The notes: generated by a model not told the origin, from the letters alone. 45,047 nucleotides of DNA from Candidatus Yanofskybacteria bacterium RIFCSPHIGHO2_01_FULL_41_21 (GCA_001794025.1 MGJA01000010.1:26288-71334), one strand, 5' to 3'; positions 1 to 9,256 are shown, numbered from the stretch's first letter. Made by a program: numbers and translations.

Positions 1-1779
1 ATCGCCTGGTCTGTCAACTGTAGAGTTGGTATTTAAATCAGAACTGTTAACAACAATATTCTGTTGAGTGAAACTATCAACACCGGAAAAAGTCGCATTC
101 GTAAGGACTGGGGCAAAGGCACCGGCTTGGGTTGATGATGGATTGATAGCTACTTGAAAGATTAGTTCATAAGCCAATGTTCCACCGGTACCGATACCGT
201 ATGGCAAGGTACCAATATTCCAAACAATTTGAGAATTACTTTTGTTGAAGGTCGGTTGGGTTTGACCACTGCCAACACTAACCACGTTTTTCCAAGTAAC
301 CCCTTGGGGTAACGTCCCGACTATTTTAGTATTTGAAAGTGCATTGCCCGGATTCGTCACCAGCCAATGAATAGTGAAGGTTGTACTCTTGCCAACTTGA
401 GGCGGCATCGGACCGGATGAGCCAAACGATGCATCGTTGTAATACATTTTTTGAGAAAATGTCGGTTGGCTCGTAATTTTGGTGATAATATCATCAACGA
501 CACTAATTTTATTAATATCAATCGTATCGGGAACATTCTCTGTTTCTAAAGCAATAGTCGCATGGACCAAGGTATTGCCAGAACCAGAACCTGACGTTTG
601 TTTTAATTTTACAGAAAAGACAACTGTACCAGTGGCTCTGGGCGCCAATGAATTAAAATCCGGAACCACGGTTGAATTCCAGTTAATAGTTCCCGTTGAA
701 GAATCGTAAAATCCACCACGCGTATCAAGCGACGACAAATCATACATACTACCGGCCAGTTTGACCGTTAAATTCAGTCCGCTGAATGTGAGGTTAGAGG
801 CGTTGGTATATTTGATTGAATATAAAAGTATATCGCCACCGTGAGAAATATAATTGGCGCTTCCATTAACTGTTGTGTTGATGTTAAGTAATGGTGTTGA
901 AATAACAGTGGTTACGGTTGTTTTCTCGTAGTCAACGTATGTTCCATTGATATTTCGTTGCAAGGTTACATTGACGGCCTTTGATTCGCCTTGTCGGCCA
1001 GTAAGAGTCCCCTGAATCGTAATTCTGGAACCTGAATCTTTTTTCACAATTGGCAAACTCCAAACTGTATTACCGGCAGTAGCATTAGGTGAGACCTTTG
1101 TTACCTTAAAACCATCCGGATAGGTCAATACAAATTGCAAGTCCGAAATATCATCTCCGCTTTGATTCCTGTAATCAAGGATATACGTTACCGCTTGACC
1201 CGATACTGAAGTCGGCGGACCGACAAGGGTCAGGGCAACTGGCACATCGGAAATAGTAGTTGAAAGTTGAGCCGATTTTTCAAATTTTGATTTCAAATCC
1301 CCTGCGTCAAATGTAAGTTTCGCAAACGCAACTTTAATATTACCCTTATCACCGACAAGAAATGAGTGAAATTCTTCATCTTTTGAAGCGCCAGGTTCAA
1401 GGTCGGGTTCATCTACAACTTGAACATTACCGTTACTGGTTACAATCTGGCCATCTTTTACAATCGCTGAACTTTGGGGATAGTTAAACGAAAGTTTTAC
1501 ATTACGAAGTGTTGTCTTGGTTTTGTTTTGATAATTAACTTTATAAACAATCTCATCCCCAACCGAGGCCTGAGTCGGACCATCTATAGTTAAAACAACA
1601 CCGCTCTCAGTAAACGAAGAGCCACCATACAAAAATAAAAGAACGCTAATTATCCCCAACACAACTGCGGTAATAGTAGACCAAAAAAGAGCCCTCCGCG
1701 ACATATGTGAAGTCGGTTTTGGCATTGCTGGTGGAACAGAATAAAGTGGAGTTTGGGTAAAAGTGGGTAAATCAGACAT
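1..1779 (-). CDS. Large secreted/membrane-anchored protein with DUF11-like (conserved repeat) domains, C-terminus truncated by window edge
   Basis: Open frame on minus strand from ATG at 1779 to window edge (593 codons, no stop); N-terminal TM 'RALFWSTITAVVLGIISVLLFLYGG', then repeated beta-rich 'VGDEIVYKVNYQNKTKTTLRNVKLSFNYP'-type modules. Missing from the supplied ORF track, presumably because it runs off the edge. Confidence 0.8.
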   Translation of the reverse strand, partial: MSDLPTFTQTPLYSVPPAMPKPTSHMSRRALFWSTITAVVLGIISVLLFLYGGSSFTESGVVLTIDGPTQASVGDEIVYKVNYQNKTKTTLRNVKLSFNYPQSSAIVKDGQIVTSNGNVQVVDEPDLEPGASKDEEFHSFLVGDKGNIKVAFAKLTFDAGDLKSKFEKSAQLSTTISDVPVALTLVGPPTSVSGQAVTYILDYRNQSGDDISDLQFVLTYPDGFKVTKVSPNATAGNTVWSLPIVKKDSGSRITIQGTLTGRQGESKAVNVTLQRNINGTYVDYEKTTVTTVISTPLLNINTTVNGSANYISHGGDILLYSIKYTNASNLTFSGLNLTVKLAGSMYDLSSLDTRGGFYDSSTGTINWNSTVVPDFNSLAPRATGTVVFSVKLKQTSGSGSGNTLVHATIALETENVPDTIDINKISVVDDIITKITSQPTFSQKMYYNDASFGSSGPMPPQVGKSTTFTIHWLVTNPGNALSNTKIVGTLPQGVTWKNVVSVGSGQTQPTFNKSNSQIVWNIGTLPYGIGTGGTLAYELIFQVAINPSSTQAGAFAPVLTNATFSGVDSFTQQNIVVNSSDLNTNSTVDRPGD

Positions 1780-1797
1780 AGGGGTTTATTAATTATA

Positions 1798-2508
1798 TCA
1801 TTTTATAACCTGATAGAGAAAACCGAGGGATGATATTTTGCGCCCGACAGTGTATTCAAAAAAGGTATCTAAAGTGGAATGTTTAGTCGCTGGGGCTAAA
1901 CTTGTACCAATTAAAGAGTTTAAATCATTCTTTTCAAGCAATACACCTTGCCCACCCGCCAAAAAACAATCTGCGCACATCACTCCACCAAGTTCGGTGC
2001 TCAAGGCAATCATCCGTTCAGTCCCGACCATGGGATCGGTTGAGCAAACCACACATCTTTCAATTTGAGGTGCATATCCTAAAACTTTCAAAAAGCCCGC
2101 TTGATGTTTTCGAAATAACGGAAGAATGCCATCCGAAGACACATCATCAAAATCAACCAGCATCGTATTTAAAAATTCCCAGAGATGAGCATCTTTTTCA
2201 TTTTCAAAAGCAATCTTGTCCAGCACTTCGGTAAAAAATTGAACCGCCACCAGTTTGGGCAATGATTCCTTAATATTTAAATGTTGGTGAGACATCACCG
2301 CCGAAGAAATAATCGGCATTGATTTTCCATGAATCACTTCAAACTCCACGGTATTTAATAATTCCAAATGCATTGACTGCACCGAAGTCGGCTTGCACAC
2401 TCCCCTCGCCATCGCCCGCATCGTCCCATAATCCTCCGAATACAAAGTCACAATCTGATCGTATTCATTGGCCTGCTGTTTTTTAATCACAATCGCTTTA
2501 GTCCTCAT
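1798..2508 (-). CDS. recO: DNA repair protein RecO
   Basis: N-term 'MRTKAIVIKKQQANEYDQIVTLYSEDYGTMRAMARGV', CxxC...CxxC zinc motif (CVVC...CADC). Confidence 0.85.
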   Translation of the reverse strand: MRTKAIVIKKQQANEYDQIVTLYSEDYGTMRAMARGVCKPTSVQSMHLELLNTVEFEVIHGKSMPIISSAVMSHQHLNIKESLPKLVAVQFFTEVLDKIAFENEKDAHLWEFLNTMLVDFDDVSSDGILPLFRKHQAGFLKVLGYAPQIERCVVCSTDPMVGTERMIALSTELGGVMCADCFLAGGQGVLLEKNDLNSLIGTSLAPATKHSTLDTFFEYTVGRKISSLGFLYQVIK

Positions 2509-2547
2509 GCGGGAGTTTCTAGTTTACAGTTTCTAGTTTACAGAAAA

Positions 2548-3123
2548 TTATTTAGCCATTTTTAATAATTCTTCCAAGACAACTGGTAATTCTTTTATTC
2601 CAGTTTCTTGACTGAAATGTCCCTTGCCATGCTCAATAAGTGTCCTAGCTCCTAATTTTTCTTTAAATGCATCCAAATTATCCAATGATACAAATTCATC
2701 GTCGTCAGAAAAAACAGCAACAATATTTTTTGTATGGTTTTTAACACTTTCAAAATCAATGGGTGTTTCTACCCATGGTCTCGCAATCTCAATTTCATTT
2801 TCGTCATAAACACCAATCAATTTTTTAATCCATCCGGCGACAAACACAACACCACCTATTTTCGCGTCTTCTTTTAGATCTCCCAAATATCTCAAAATGG
2901 CTTGGCAACCAATACTGTGACCGATTAAATACGTATTTTCATCTGGTTCCCCTACTAATTTTTCTAAAAACGGAACCCACTCCTCAATCCTAGGTTCATC
3001 TGTATTCGGCATAGCCGGCACCTGCACTTCAAATCCATTATTTTCCAACTCTTTTTTCAACCATGGAAACCAACCCTCTTCAGGAAACCCGCTCCAACCA
3101 TGAATAATAAATACTCGTTTCAT
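2548..3123 (-). CDS. Alpha/beta hydrolase, RBBP9/YdeN family
   Basis: 'FIIHGWSGFPEEGWFPWLKKEL', 'YLIGHSIGCQAILRYL', 'VAVFSDDDEFVSLDN', 'GKGHFSQ'. Confidence 0.8.
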   Translation of the reverse strand: MKRVFIIHGWSGFPEEGWFPWLKKELENNGFEVQVPAMPNTDEPRIEEWVPFLEKLVGEPDENTYLIGHSIGCQAILRYLGDLKEDAKIGGVVFVAGWIKKLIGVYDENEIEIARPWVETPIDFESVKNHTKNIVAVFSDDDEFVSLDNLDAFKEKLGARTLIEHGKGHFSQETGIKELPVVLEELLKMAK

Positions 3124-3732
3124 TTATTCTATTACATGCTTTTCAAGAAAAACCGGCTTATTCTGACTAAGAGTTTTTTCCACAGTATCACCAACACCTT
3201 CACTTGCATTAACCTGAAACCCTACCAAGGCATCTGAAGCATTTACAACTTCGGTATTTCTTTCAAAATAGGTATTGGGGTCAACTACGGTATTTTGTTT
3301 ATTTTCTATCAATGCCTGAGGATTTGCTTTTCTTAACGCTTCCAATTGAGTTATTAATAACCCGGCTTGTTCTGAAGTTATCACTCCTTCCGTCGCCCGT
3401 TTGCGATAATGGGCAGAATAAAGTTCAAGAATAACTGGTAAGAATATTTTTATATATTTCGCTTCTGGATCTAACTTAAGGGCTTCATCCGTTGCGAACC
3501 AGTCGACATTTAAGGCCCCACCCGAAACAATACCGTCTCCTCGTTCTATTATTTTTCTCACCGCATTTCTAACTCCAATTTCTATCTCAGGACTAGTTTT
3601 TCTCCAACTACCGGATATTCCAAACCACAAAGTGCCTTTCCGGCGCTTTAAACTATCTAAACGAGTAAACAATTCCTCCAACGACCCAGCAAGTAATGAT
3701 TCTTTTTTATTTTGTGGAAGTTCTGTCGTCAT
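3124..3732 (-). CDS. Hypothetical protein, possible SLOG/LOG-like Rossmann fold
   Basis: 'WFGISGSWRKTSPEIEIGVRNAVRKIIERGDGIVSGGALNVDWFATDEAL' resembles nucleotide-binding SLOG-type domain; family assignment tentative. Confidence 0.5.
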   Translation of the reverse strand: MTTELPQNKKESLLAGSLEELFTRLDSLKRRKGTLWFGISGSWRKTSPEIEIGVRNAVRKIIERGDGIVSGGALNVDWFATDEALKLDPEAKYIKIFLPVILELYSAHYRKRATEGVITSEQAGLLITQLEALRKANPQALIENKQNTVVDPNTYFERNTEVVNASDALVGFQVNASEGVGDTVEKTLSQNKPVFLEKHVIE

Positions 3733-3745
3733 TTTATTAAAAACC

Positions 3746-6700
3746 TTACTTTTTAATTCCTAAGTAAATCTTTTTATCTGGTCCCAATAAGGATTCCTTA
3801 TACAGGTCGTAGTCGCCGTGTTTCTCTTTTTGTTCAAGCGATTTTAAAACCGTATCTTTTTTAATTTCTTCGGACCATTCGGTGATGGCGGAAATTATTT
3901 CTTTGTCTTCACTATACCAATCAACCATGACAGAATCATCCATCTGGTATTTGGCTTCTTTGCGCATATCTTGAATTTGACGCATCAGTTCTCGCGCATA
4001 ACCTTCGCGAGTTAATTCCGGCGTAAGTTCCCATTCAAAATCCATTTTCGGTAAACTCTCGTCAGGTTTTATGTATTTTATTTTTTTAACATTTAACTCT
4101 TCCCTTATTAAATCTTCCAGATTCCCAAATTCTTCGGTAGATTTAAATATAGAAAGAGGTTGACGAACCTTAATTTGTTTATCCTTTCTCAATTTAAGGC
4201 CAACGGCTATGGCTTCTCTCGCTAAATTCATCCTTAATTCTAATTTATCATCCACATATTTCCTATGAAATTTCGGCCAATCAGTTAAATGAACGGATTC
4301 GGGTTCATTCATTGAAAATTGTAAATTGGTAACTGATAATTGTCGATTGCTTTGCAATCGGTGGTACATATCTTCCGCCATAAAAGGTGTAAATGGAGCA
4401 AGGAGTTTAGATACTTCTATTAATACATTTCTCAATAATGGCAATGCTTCTTTTCGACGACGCGAACGGCGCAACCACCAATTAGATAAATCATCAGTTA
4501 AAAATTGATCAATGGCTCGGCCTGCCGAAGCGACATCATATTTATCCAAATTATCGGTCACGGAAGAAATTGTCCGATGTAGACGAGACATCAGCCATTT
4601 GTCTAATAAGGTAAAAGTCAAAAGCCCTAAGTCATAAGTATCAGAATTATTACTTTTTGCTTCTTCCTTTTTACTTTCTGCGTAGAGTTCATAAAAACGA
4701 ATACAGTTTTGAAGTGTGAAGAAAAAACCTTTCAATTTATCTTCAATCTCCCGAGGGATTACGGCTTTACTTTCCCCAGCCGCAACAGTGGACATAAAAT
4801 ACCAACGAATAACATCCGTACCGTATTTATCCATCAGTTCCATCACGGGCACAAAGTTACCTTTTGATTTAGACATTTTCTGGCCTTTCTCATCTAGGGT
4901 GTGTCCAAGAACTAAAACATTTTTATAAGGAGCACCCCGACCAAGCAAAGTTGAAATACCTAAAAGTGTCCAGAACCAACCACGGGTCTGGTCAACGGCT
5001 TCCACAATAAAATCGGCCGGAAATTGTTTTTTAAAAACATCTTTATTTTCAAACGGATAATGCCATTGAGCAAAGGGCATCGCGCCGGAATCAAACCAGA
5101 CATCAATGAGGTCGGGAATCTTTCTCATTTTTGACTTACACTTTGGACATTTAATGACGACGTCATCAATAAATGGCCGGTGTAAATCCAATTCGCCGTA
5201 TTCATTGCGCGGAATTTTGCGCCATTCCAGTTTACGAATTTCCGCAAGATTAGGAGCAAAATACGGGAAGACATCGGGATTTTTCAATTCGTCTCCGGAA
5301 TATCCATGAGCAATGGCCTGAAAGAAATACATCGGCTGACCATGAGTAACTATCAAAATTTTCTTGTTGCGGTGCTTTGATTCCATATCTTTCATAAAAT
5401 CAGTCACTCGTGTCCTTATTGATTCCGCGCTTTCGGTTCCTTCCGCATACTGCATGGTTCCGGTATCCGATTTACCCTCAAATTCAAGAAGGTATTCCTT
5501 CTCAACTAATCTTTCATCTGTTTCGACTTTATGGTGCAAAACCTGACCCGCTATTTCCGCGGTCTCCTTAGTTCTAAAAAATGGTGAGGCATAAATCGCA
5601 TCAATGCCATCTAGTTTTAAAAGTTCCAATGAACGCTCCACACCCTCTCGACCTTCATCTGTAAGGTGGTAGGTGTCTAAACTAAGTTGTGAATTGACAA
5701 TTGGTTTATCACTACTTTCATTACGAGTCGTCGCTCCATGACGCATTATGTAATAAGTATTTTTAGAACCGAGAGACAGTTTCTCCAGTTCTTTAATAGA
5801 GCCAATGGCGGTTTTGTGGTCACACTGACCGCACTCCCAAATTGGGAGTGGTGTCCCCCAATATCTTTCACGGGATAGTGTCCAGTCCCTTCCTTCTCGC
5901 AACCATCCGCCAAATCGTCCATCTTTAATATGTTCAGGAACCCAATTGACGGTTGCATTATTGGCGAGCAATTCTTTGTTAAGCGCAGATGTTCGTATAA
6001 ACCAAGACGTTTTGGCGTAATACAACAAAGGCGTATTACAACGCCAACAGAACGGATAGTCGTGCTCATAGTCCTCAATTTTTAAAAGTTGATTTCTTTC
6101 CTGAAGTTTTTCAAGAATTAAATCTTCAACGGCCTTGTTCTTTTTTCCGTTCTCAATAATAGCTTTTCCGCCGAGTCCGTCACCCAGAGAATCAATAAAC
6201 TTCCCCTGTTCGGTAACAGTATGAATTTTTGGTAAGTTTAATTTTGTACCAAGAATATAGTCATCTTCACCATACATCACCGCCGTATGAACCACGCCCG
6301 TTCCGTCTGTTGTAGAAACAAAATCTGCTGGATAGACCTTATATGATGTATCGGATTTCAGTTCCGGCACATCAAACAATGGTTCATATTCTAAACCAAC
6401 CAGTTCACTGCCTTTGTAGTTCTTGGCCATTAGCGAATAGCCATTAGCCGACCCAAATACTTTTTCCACCAAATCCTTCGCTAGGATTAATTTTTCTCCA
6501 TCAAGTTCAACGGTCGCGTAATCAATTTCGGGTCCCACCGCTAAAGCAACATTGCCCGGTAACGTCCACGGGGTAGTCGTCCATGCAAGAATATACACCG
6601 GCGAATTTCCAATTTCCAATTTCCAATTTCCAATTTTGGAATGCGGACCTATAACTTTAAATTTAAGGTAGACGGACCTCTCCGTCGTCAGTTTATATCC

Positions 6701-7288
6701 TTGAGAAACCTCATGGGCCGAAAGAGCTGTTCCGCATCGGACACAAAGAGGCACAATCTTGTGGGCCTGATAAAGCAAGTCCTTATCCCAAATCGTCTTA
6801 AGAATATTCCAGACCGATTCCATATATCCCGTTTCGTAGGTAACATACGGATGATCCAGATCCAGCCAAAAACCCATCCGCCGCGTCATGTCTTCCCATT
6901 CTTTGGTATACTTCCAAACACTTTGTCGGGCTTTGCGATTAAACTTAGCAATACCGTATTCTTCAATCTGTTTTTTATTACTAAAACCCAGTTCTTTTTC
7001 AATTTCAATTTCCACGGGTAAACCATGGGTATCCCAACCGGCTTTTCGGAGAACAAAAAAGCCCCGCATGGTTTTATAGCGTCCGTATAAGTCCTTCGGC
7101 AAACGAGTTAAAAAGTGACCGATATGGGGCTTGCCATTGGCGGTGGGCGGACCTTCCCAAAACACAAAACGCTTCCCCTCCCGGCGAAGCTCAAGTGATT
7201 TCTCAAAAATAGCATGATCGTCCCAAAATTTCCGGACCTTATCCTCCGTATTCTTGAAGTCGTACACCAGGTAGTAGAAATCCGACAT
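3746..7288 (-). CDS. ileS: Isoleucyl-tRNA synthetase with an inserted histidine-phosphatase-like domain
   Basis: HIGH motif 'GKPHIGHF', KMSKS 'GQKMSKSKGNF', 'DVWFDSGAMPFAQWHYPFENKD'; insert 'YYIMRHGATTRNE...ILIVTHGQPMYFF'. Confidence 0.95.
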   Translation of the reverse strand: MSDFYYLVYDFKNTEDKVRKFWDDHAIFEKSLELRREGKRFVFWEGPPTANGKPHIGHFLTRLPKDLYGRYKTMRGFFVLRKAGWDTHGLPVEIEIEKELGFSNKKQIEEYGIAKFNRKARQSVWKYTKEWEDMTRRMGFWLDLDHPYVTYETGYMESVWNILKTIWDKDLLYQAHKIVPLCVRCGTALSAHEVSQGYKLTTERSVYLKFKVIGPHSKIGNWKLEIGNSPVYILAWTTTPWTLPGNVALAVGPEIDYATVELDGEKLILAKDLVEKVFGSANGYSLMAKNYKGSELVGLEYEPLFDVPELKSDTSYKVYPADFVSTTDGTGVVHTAVMYGEDDYILGTKLNLPKIHTVTEQGKFIDSLGDGLGGKAIIENGKKNKAVEDLILEKLQERNQLLKIEDYEHDYPFCWRCNTPLLYYAKTSWFIRTSALNKELLANNATVNWVPEHIKDGRFGGWLREGRDWTLSRERYWGTPLPIWECGQCDHKTAIGSIKELEKLSLGSKNTYYIMRHGATTRNESSDKPIVNSQLSLDTYHLTDEGREGVERSLELLKLDGIDAIYASPFFRTKETAEIAGQVLHHKVETDERLVEKEYLLEFEGKSDTGTMQYAEGTESAESIRTRVTDFMKDMESKHRNKKILIVTHGQPMYFFQAIAHGYSGDELKNPDVFPYFAPNLAEIRKLEWRKIPRNEYGELDLHRPFIDDVVIKCPKCKSKMRKIPDLIDVWFDSGAMPFAQWHYPFENKDVFKKQFPADFIVEAVDQTRGWFWTLLGISTLLGRGAPYKNVLVLGHTLDEKGQKMSKSKGNFVPVMELMDKYGTDVIRWYFMSTVAAGESKAVIPREIEDKLKGFFFTLQNCIRFYELYAESKKEEAKSNNSDTYDLGLLTFTLLDKWLMSRLHRTISSVTDNLDKYDVASAGRAIDQFLTDDLSNWWLRRSRRRKEALPLLRNVLIEVSKLLAPFTPFMAEDMYHRLQSNRQLSVTNLQFSMNEPESVHLTDWPKFHRKYVDDKLELRMNLAREAIAVGLKLRKDKQIKVRQPLSIFKSTEEFGNLEDLIREELNVKKIKYIKPDESLPKMDFEWELTPELTREGYARELMRQIQDMRKEAKYQMDDSVMVDWYSEDKEIISAITEWSEEIKKDTVLKSLEQKEKHGDYDLYKESLLGPDKKIYLGIKK

Positions 7289-7402
7289 GCACCTTAGGTT
7301 TTAGACCCAAGCCACAACATCGGACTTTCTTGTTATCTTTATGTCCCGAGGCAGTTAATCTAATCGGTGTAACTAAAACCCGGTCGGATTTTCACTACCT
7401 GG
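7267..7402 (-). repeat. 136-bp terminal-inverted-repeat element containing the ileS start codon (same family as 17452-17590)
   Basis: Arms CCAGGTAGTAGAAATCCGAC / GTCGGATTTTCACTACCTGG; inner stem GGGTTTTAG / CTAAAACC. Confidence 0.75.
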
Positions 7403-7674
7403 TACATATCCTCTTTACTATACCTTATTTTGATTAAAATTCAACTTGATTTTATGTAAAAAGAAGCCCTTAATACTCTCGAGAGTAGGCTACTGTATTT
7501 CGAATCAAGGTCCGGAATCGCCGAAATCCCAAATTCCTAATCCTGCCAGAATTGTGAAGATCAAGGTCTTTGCAAGCGTGCGGATAAATTTGTGACACTC
7601 CTTATCTGTCTTTAATGCGGATGTTTAGCTGCCGCAACAAAAACCGTAGCCAAAGAAGAAGCCAGATAATAAAT

Positions 7675-7795
7675 GACGCGGTATGACTCCGACAACGTGC
7701 CGTACCTGTACCTCAACGACGACGAACCGGCGCTGAACGCGAACTGGAACGACAATGCCAATCCGAAGTGGGGTGCCCCGTCCTTCGGTAGTGTC
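7675..7795 (+). repeat. DGR template repeat (TR)
   Basis: 121 bp, rich in AAC/GAC/TAC codons; aligns gaplessly to VR (revcomp of 9350-9470) with about 23 of 24 mismatches at TR adenines. Confidence 0.95.
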
Positions 7796-7797
7796 CA

Positions 7798-7834
7798 TAA
7801 ACTTAAAAACGGCTTCATGCCGTTTTTAAGTTTA
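7798..7834. terminator. Intrinsic, bidirectional terminator-like hairpin directly after the TR
   Basis: Perfect IR TAAACTTAAAAACGGC-TTCAT-GCCGTTTTTAAGTTTA. Confidence 0.8.
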
Positions 7835-8186
7835 GTGATTTCATCCAGCCACCAAGTTGTTTGCCAATATCTTGAATTTTAGATTCAAGAGAAAGATATT
7901 TTTTGTTATCAATTATCCTTAGTTCTCTAGCTGAACGTAGTAGAAACTTTAATACTTCAAATTTATTATTGGCGACAATAAGAATTGGCAATCTCTCATC
8001 TTTTGAAACCGCGACTGCCCCATAAATTTGCTCTATAAAATCCAACAAGTAATCTTCACAGCGTTTACCCAAAAGATACTGATCCTGTTTGGGGAACATT
8101 TTTAAGTAACCATAAAACTCTTTGTATAAATCGGCGGTCTTTTGGACTATTGGCGCTTCTTGGTCAATTTGCTGTATATTGTTCAT
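7815..8186 (-). CDS. avd: DGR accessory protein Avd (four-helix-bundle family)
   Basis: 'PIVQKTADLYKEFYGYLKMFPKQDQYLLGKRCEDYLLDFIEQIY...LPILIVANNKFEVLKFLLRSARELRIIDNKKYLSLESKIQDIGKQLGGWMKSLN' matches the Avd/four-helix-bundle pattern; next to TR and RT. Confidence 0.88.
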   Translation of the reverse strand: MNNIQQIDQEAPIVQKTADLYKEFYGYLKMFPKQDQYLLGKRCEDYLLDFIEQIYGAVAVSKDERLPILIVANNKFEVLKFLLRSARELRIIDNKKYLSLESKIQDIGKQLGGWMKSLNLKTA

Positions 8187-8189
8187 GTT

Positions 8190-9238
8190 ATGAAAATTAA
8201 TTTATTTGAAAAAACTATTTCCATGGAGAGCTTACTGGAAGCTTGGGATAAATTCAAGGCCGGCAAGAGACGAAGAACCGACGTTCAAATATTTGAGAAA
8301 AGGCTTGAAGATAACCTTTTTAAACTACACGGGGAACTCAGTAGTAAAACTTACCGTCATGGTCCGTACGAAAAATTCTATATTCGCGATCCAAAAGTTC
8401 GGCTCATACACAAGTCCAGTGTCAGAGATCGAGTTGTTGACCATACTATTTTCAAAACCCTAAACGAAATCTTTGAACCCACATTTATTAACGAATCTTA
8501 CTCGTCCAGAATTGGTAAAGGCACCCATCGAGGTATTAAAAGTTTAAAAGAATATCTTATAGAGACACAAAAAGTGTATGGCAAATGTTTTGTCTTAAAA
8601 TGTGACGTTAAAAAGTTTTTCCATTCAATCAATCACAATATTTTAATTTATATCATTCAAAGAAAAGTTACCGATCTAAACATGATCTGGCTCATCAAAC
8701 TACTACTGAAAAGCTTCCCGATTCGGGCGCAATTCGAGAGAGAGAGAGAGAGAGTAAAGCGTGCCCTATCGGTAATTTAACCTCTCAACTATTTGCTAAC
8801 ATATATTTGAACGAGCTTGATCAATACATAAAAAGAGAATTGCATGTAAAAAATTACATCCGTTACACTGATGATTTTATTGTCGTCCACCATAACAGAG
8901 AGTTTCTAGCTCAATTCATAACAACTATCAGAGTTTTTCTTCACGTAGAGCTAGGGCTGAAATTACACCCGAACAAAGTTGGCATCCGTAAGTATCGCCA
9001 AGGCATAGACTTTTTGGGCTATGTCGCTCTGCCTCGGGCCACGGTTTTACGGACAAAAACTAAAAATCGAATCCTGCGAAAAATCAAAGAAAGATTACTG
9101 CAGTTAAAAGAAGGCAAAATTACAGAAGAAAAATTTATGCAAACACTAAATTCTTATTTGGGAGTTTTAAGTCATGCCAACAGCCACAAATTACGATCAG
9201 AGATTATGGATTATATTTGGAAAAATTTGAATGAGTGA
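8190..9238 (+). pseudogene. DGR reverse transcriptase, frame disrupted at a (GA)9 microsatellite
   Basis: N-part 8190-8780 'MKINLFEKTISMESLLEAWDKFKAGKRRRTDVQIFEKRLEDNLFKLHGELSSKTYRHGPYEKFYIRDPKVRLIHKSSVRDRVVDHTIF'; C-part in another frame 'CPIGNLTSQLFANIYLNELDQYIKRELHVKNYIRYTDDFIVV...GIDFLGY'. Motif order is continuous across the frameshift. Confidence 0.92.
8736..8754. repeat. (GA)9G dinucleotide microsatellite inside RT coding sequence
   Basis: aattc-GAGAGAGAGAGAGAGAGAG-taaagc; loss of one GA joins the RT frames. Confidence 0.95.
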
Positions 9239-9256
9239 GTTTATTAAAATTAAATG

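Noticed and set aside
5746-6078. 110-aa minus-strand ORF and many plus-strand ORFs inside ileS
   Set aside because: Alternative-frame shadow ORFs of a well-supported CDS.
6604-6637. Possible CRISPR-like repeat array in ileS/tsaD
   Set aside because: Units are 7-bp direct tandem repeats without spacers; no CRISPR array or cas gene is visible in the window.
7289-7410. T-box riboswitch upstream of ileS
   Set aside because: No T-box consensus or stem I/antiterminator pattern recognised; the same element also precedes tsaD.
7612-7818. 68-aa ORF on the minus strand over the TR
   Set aside because: It is antisense to the DGR template repeat; its apparent similarity to the target is only the reverse complement of TR sequence.
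8142-8189. Upstream RT start at 8142
   Set aside because: It would extend the RT through the avd 5' end in antisense; the DGR RT family N-terminus fits Met at 8190 ('MKINLFEKTIS').
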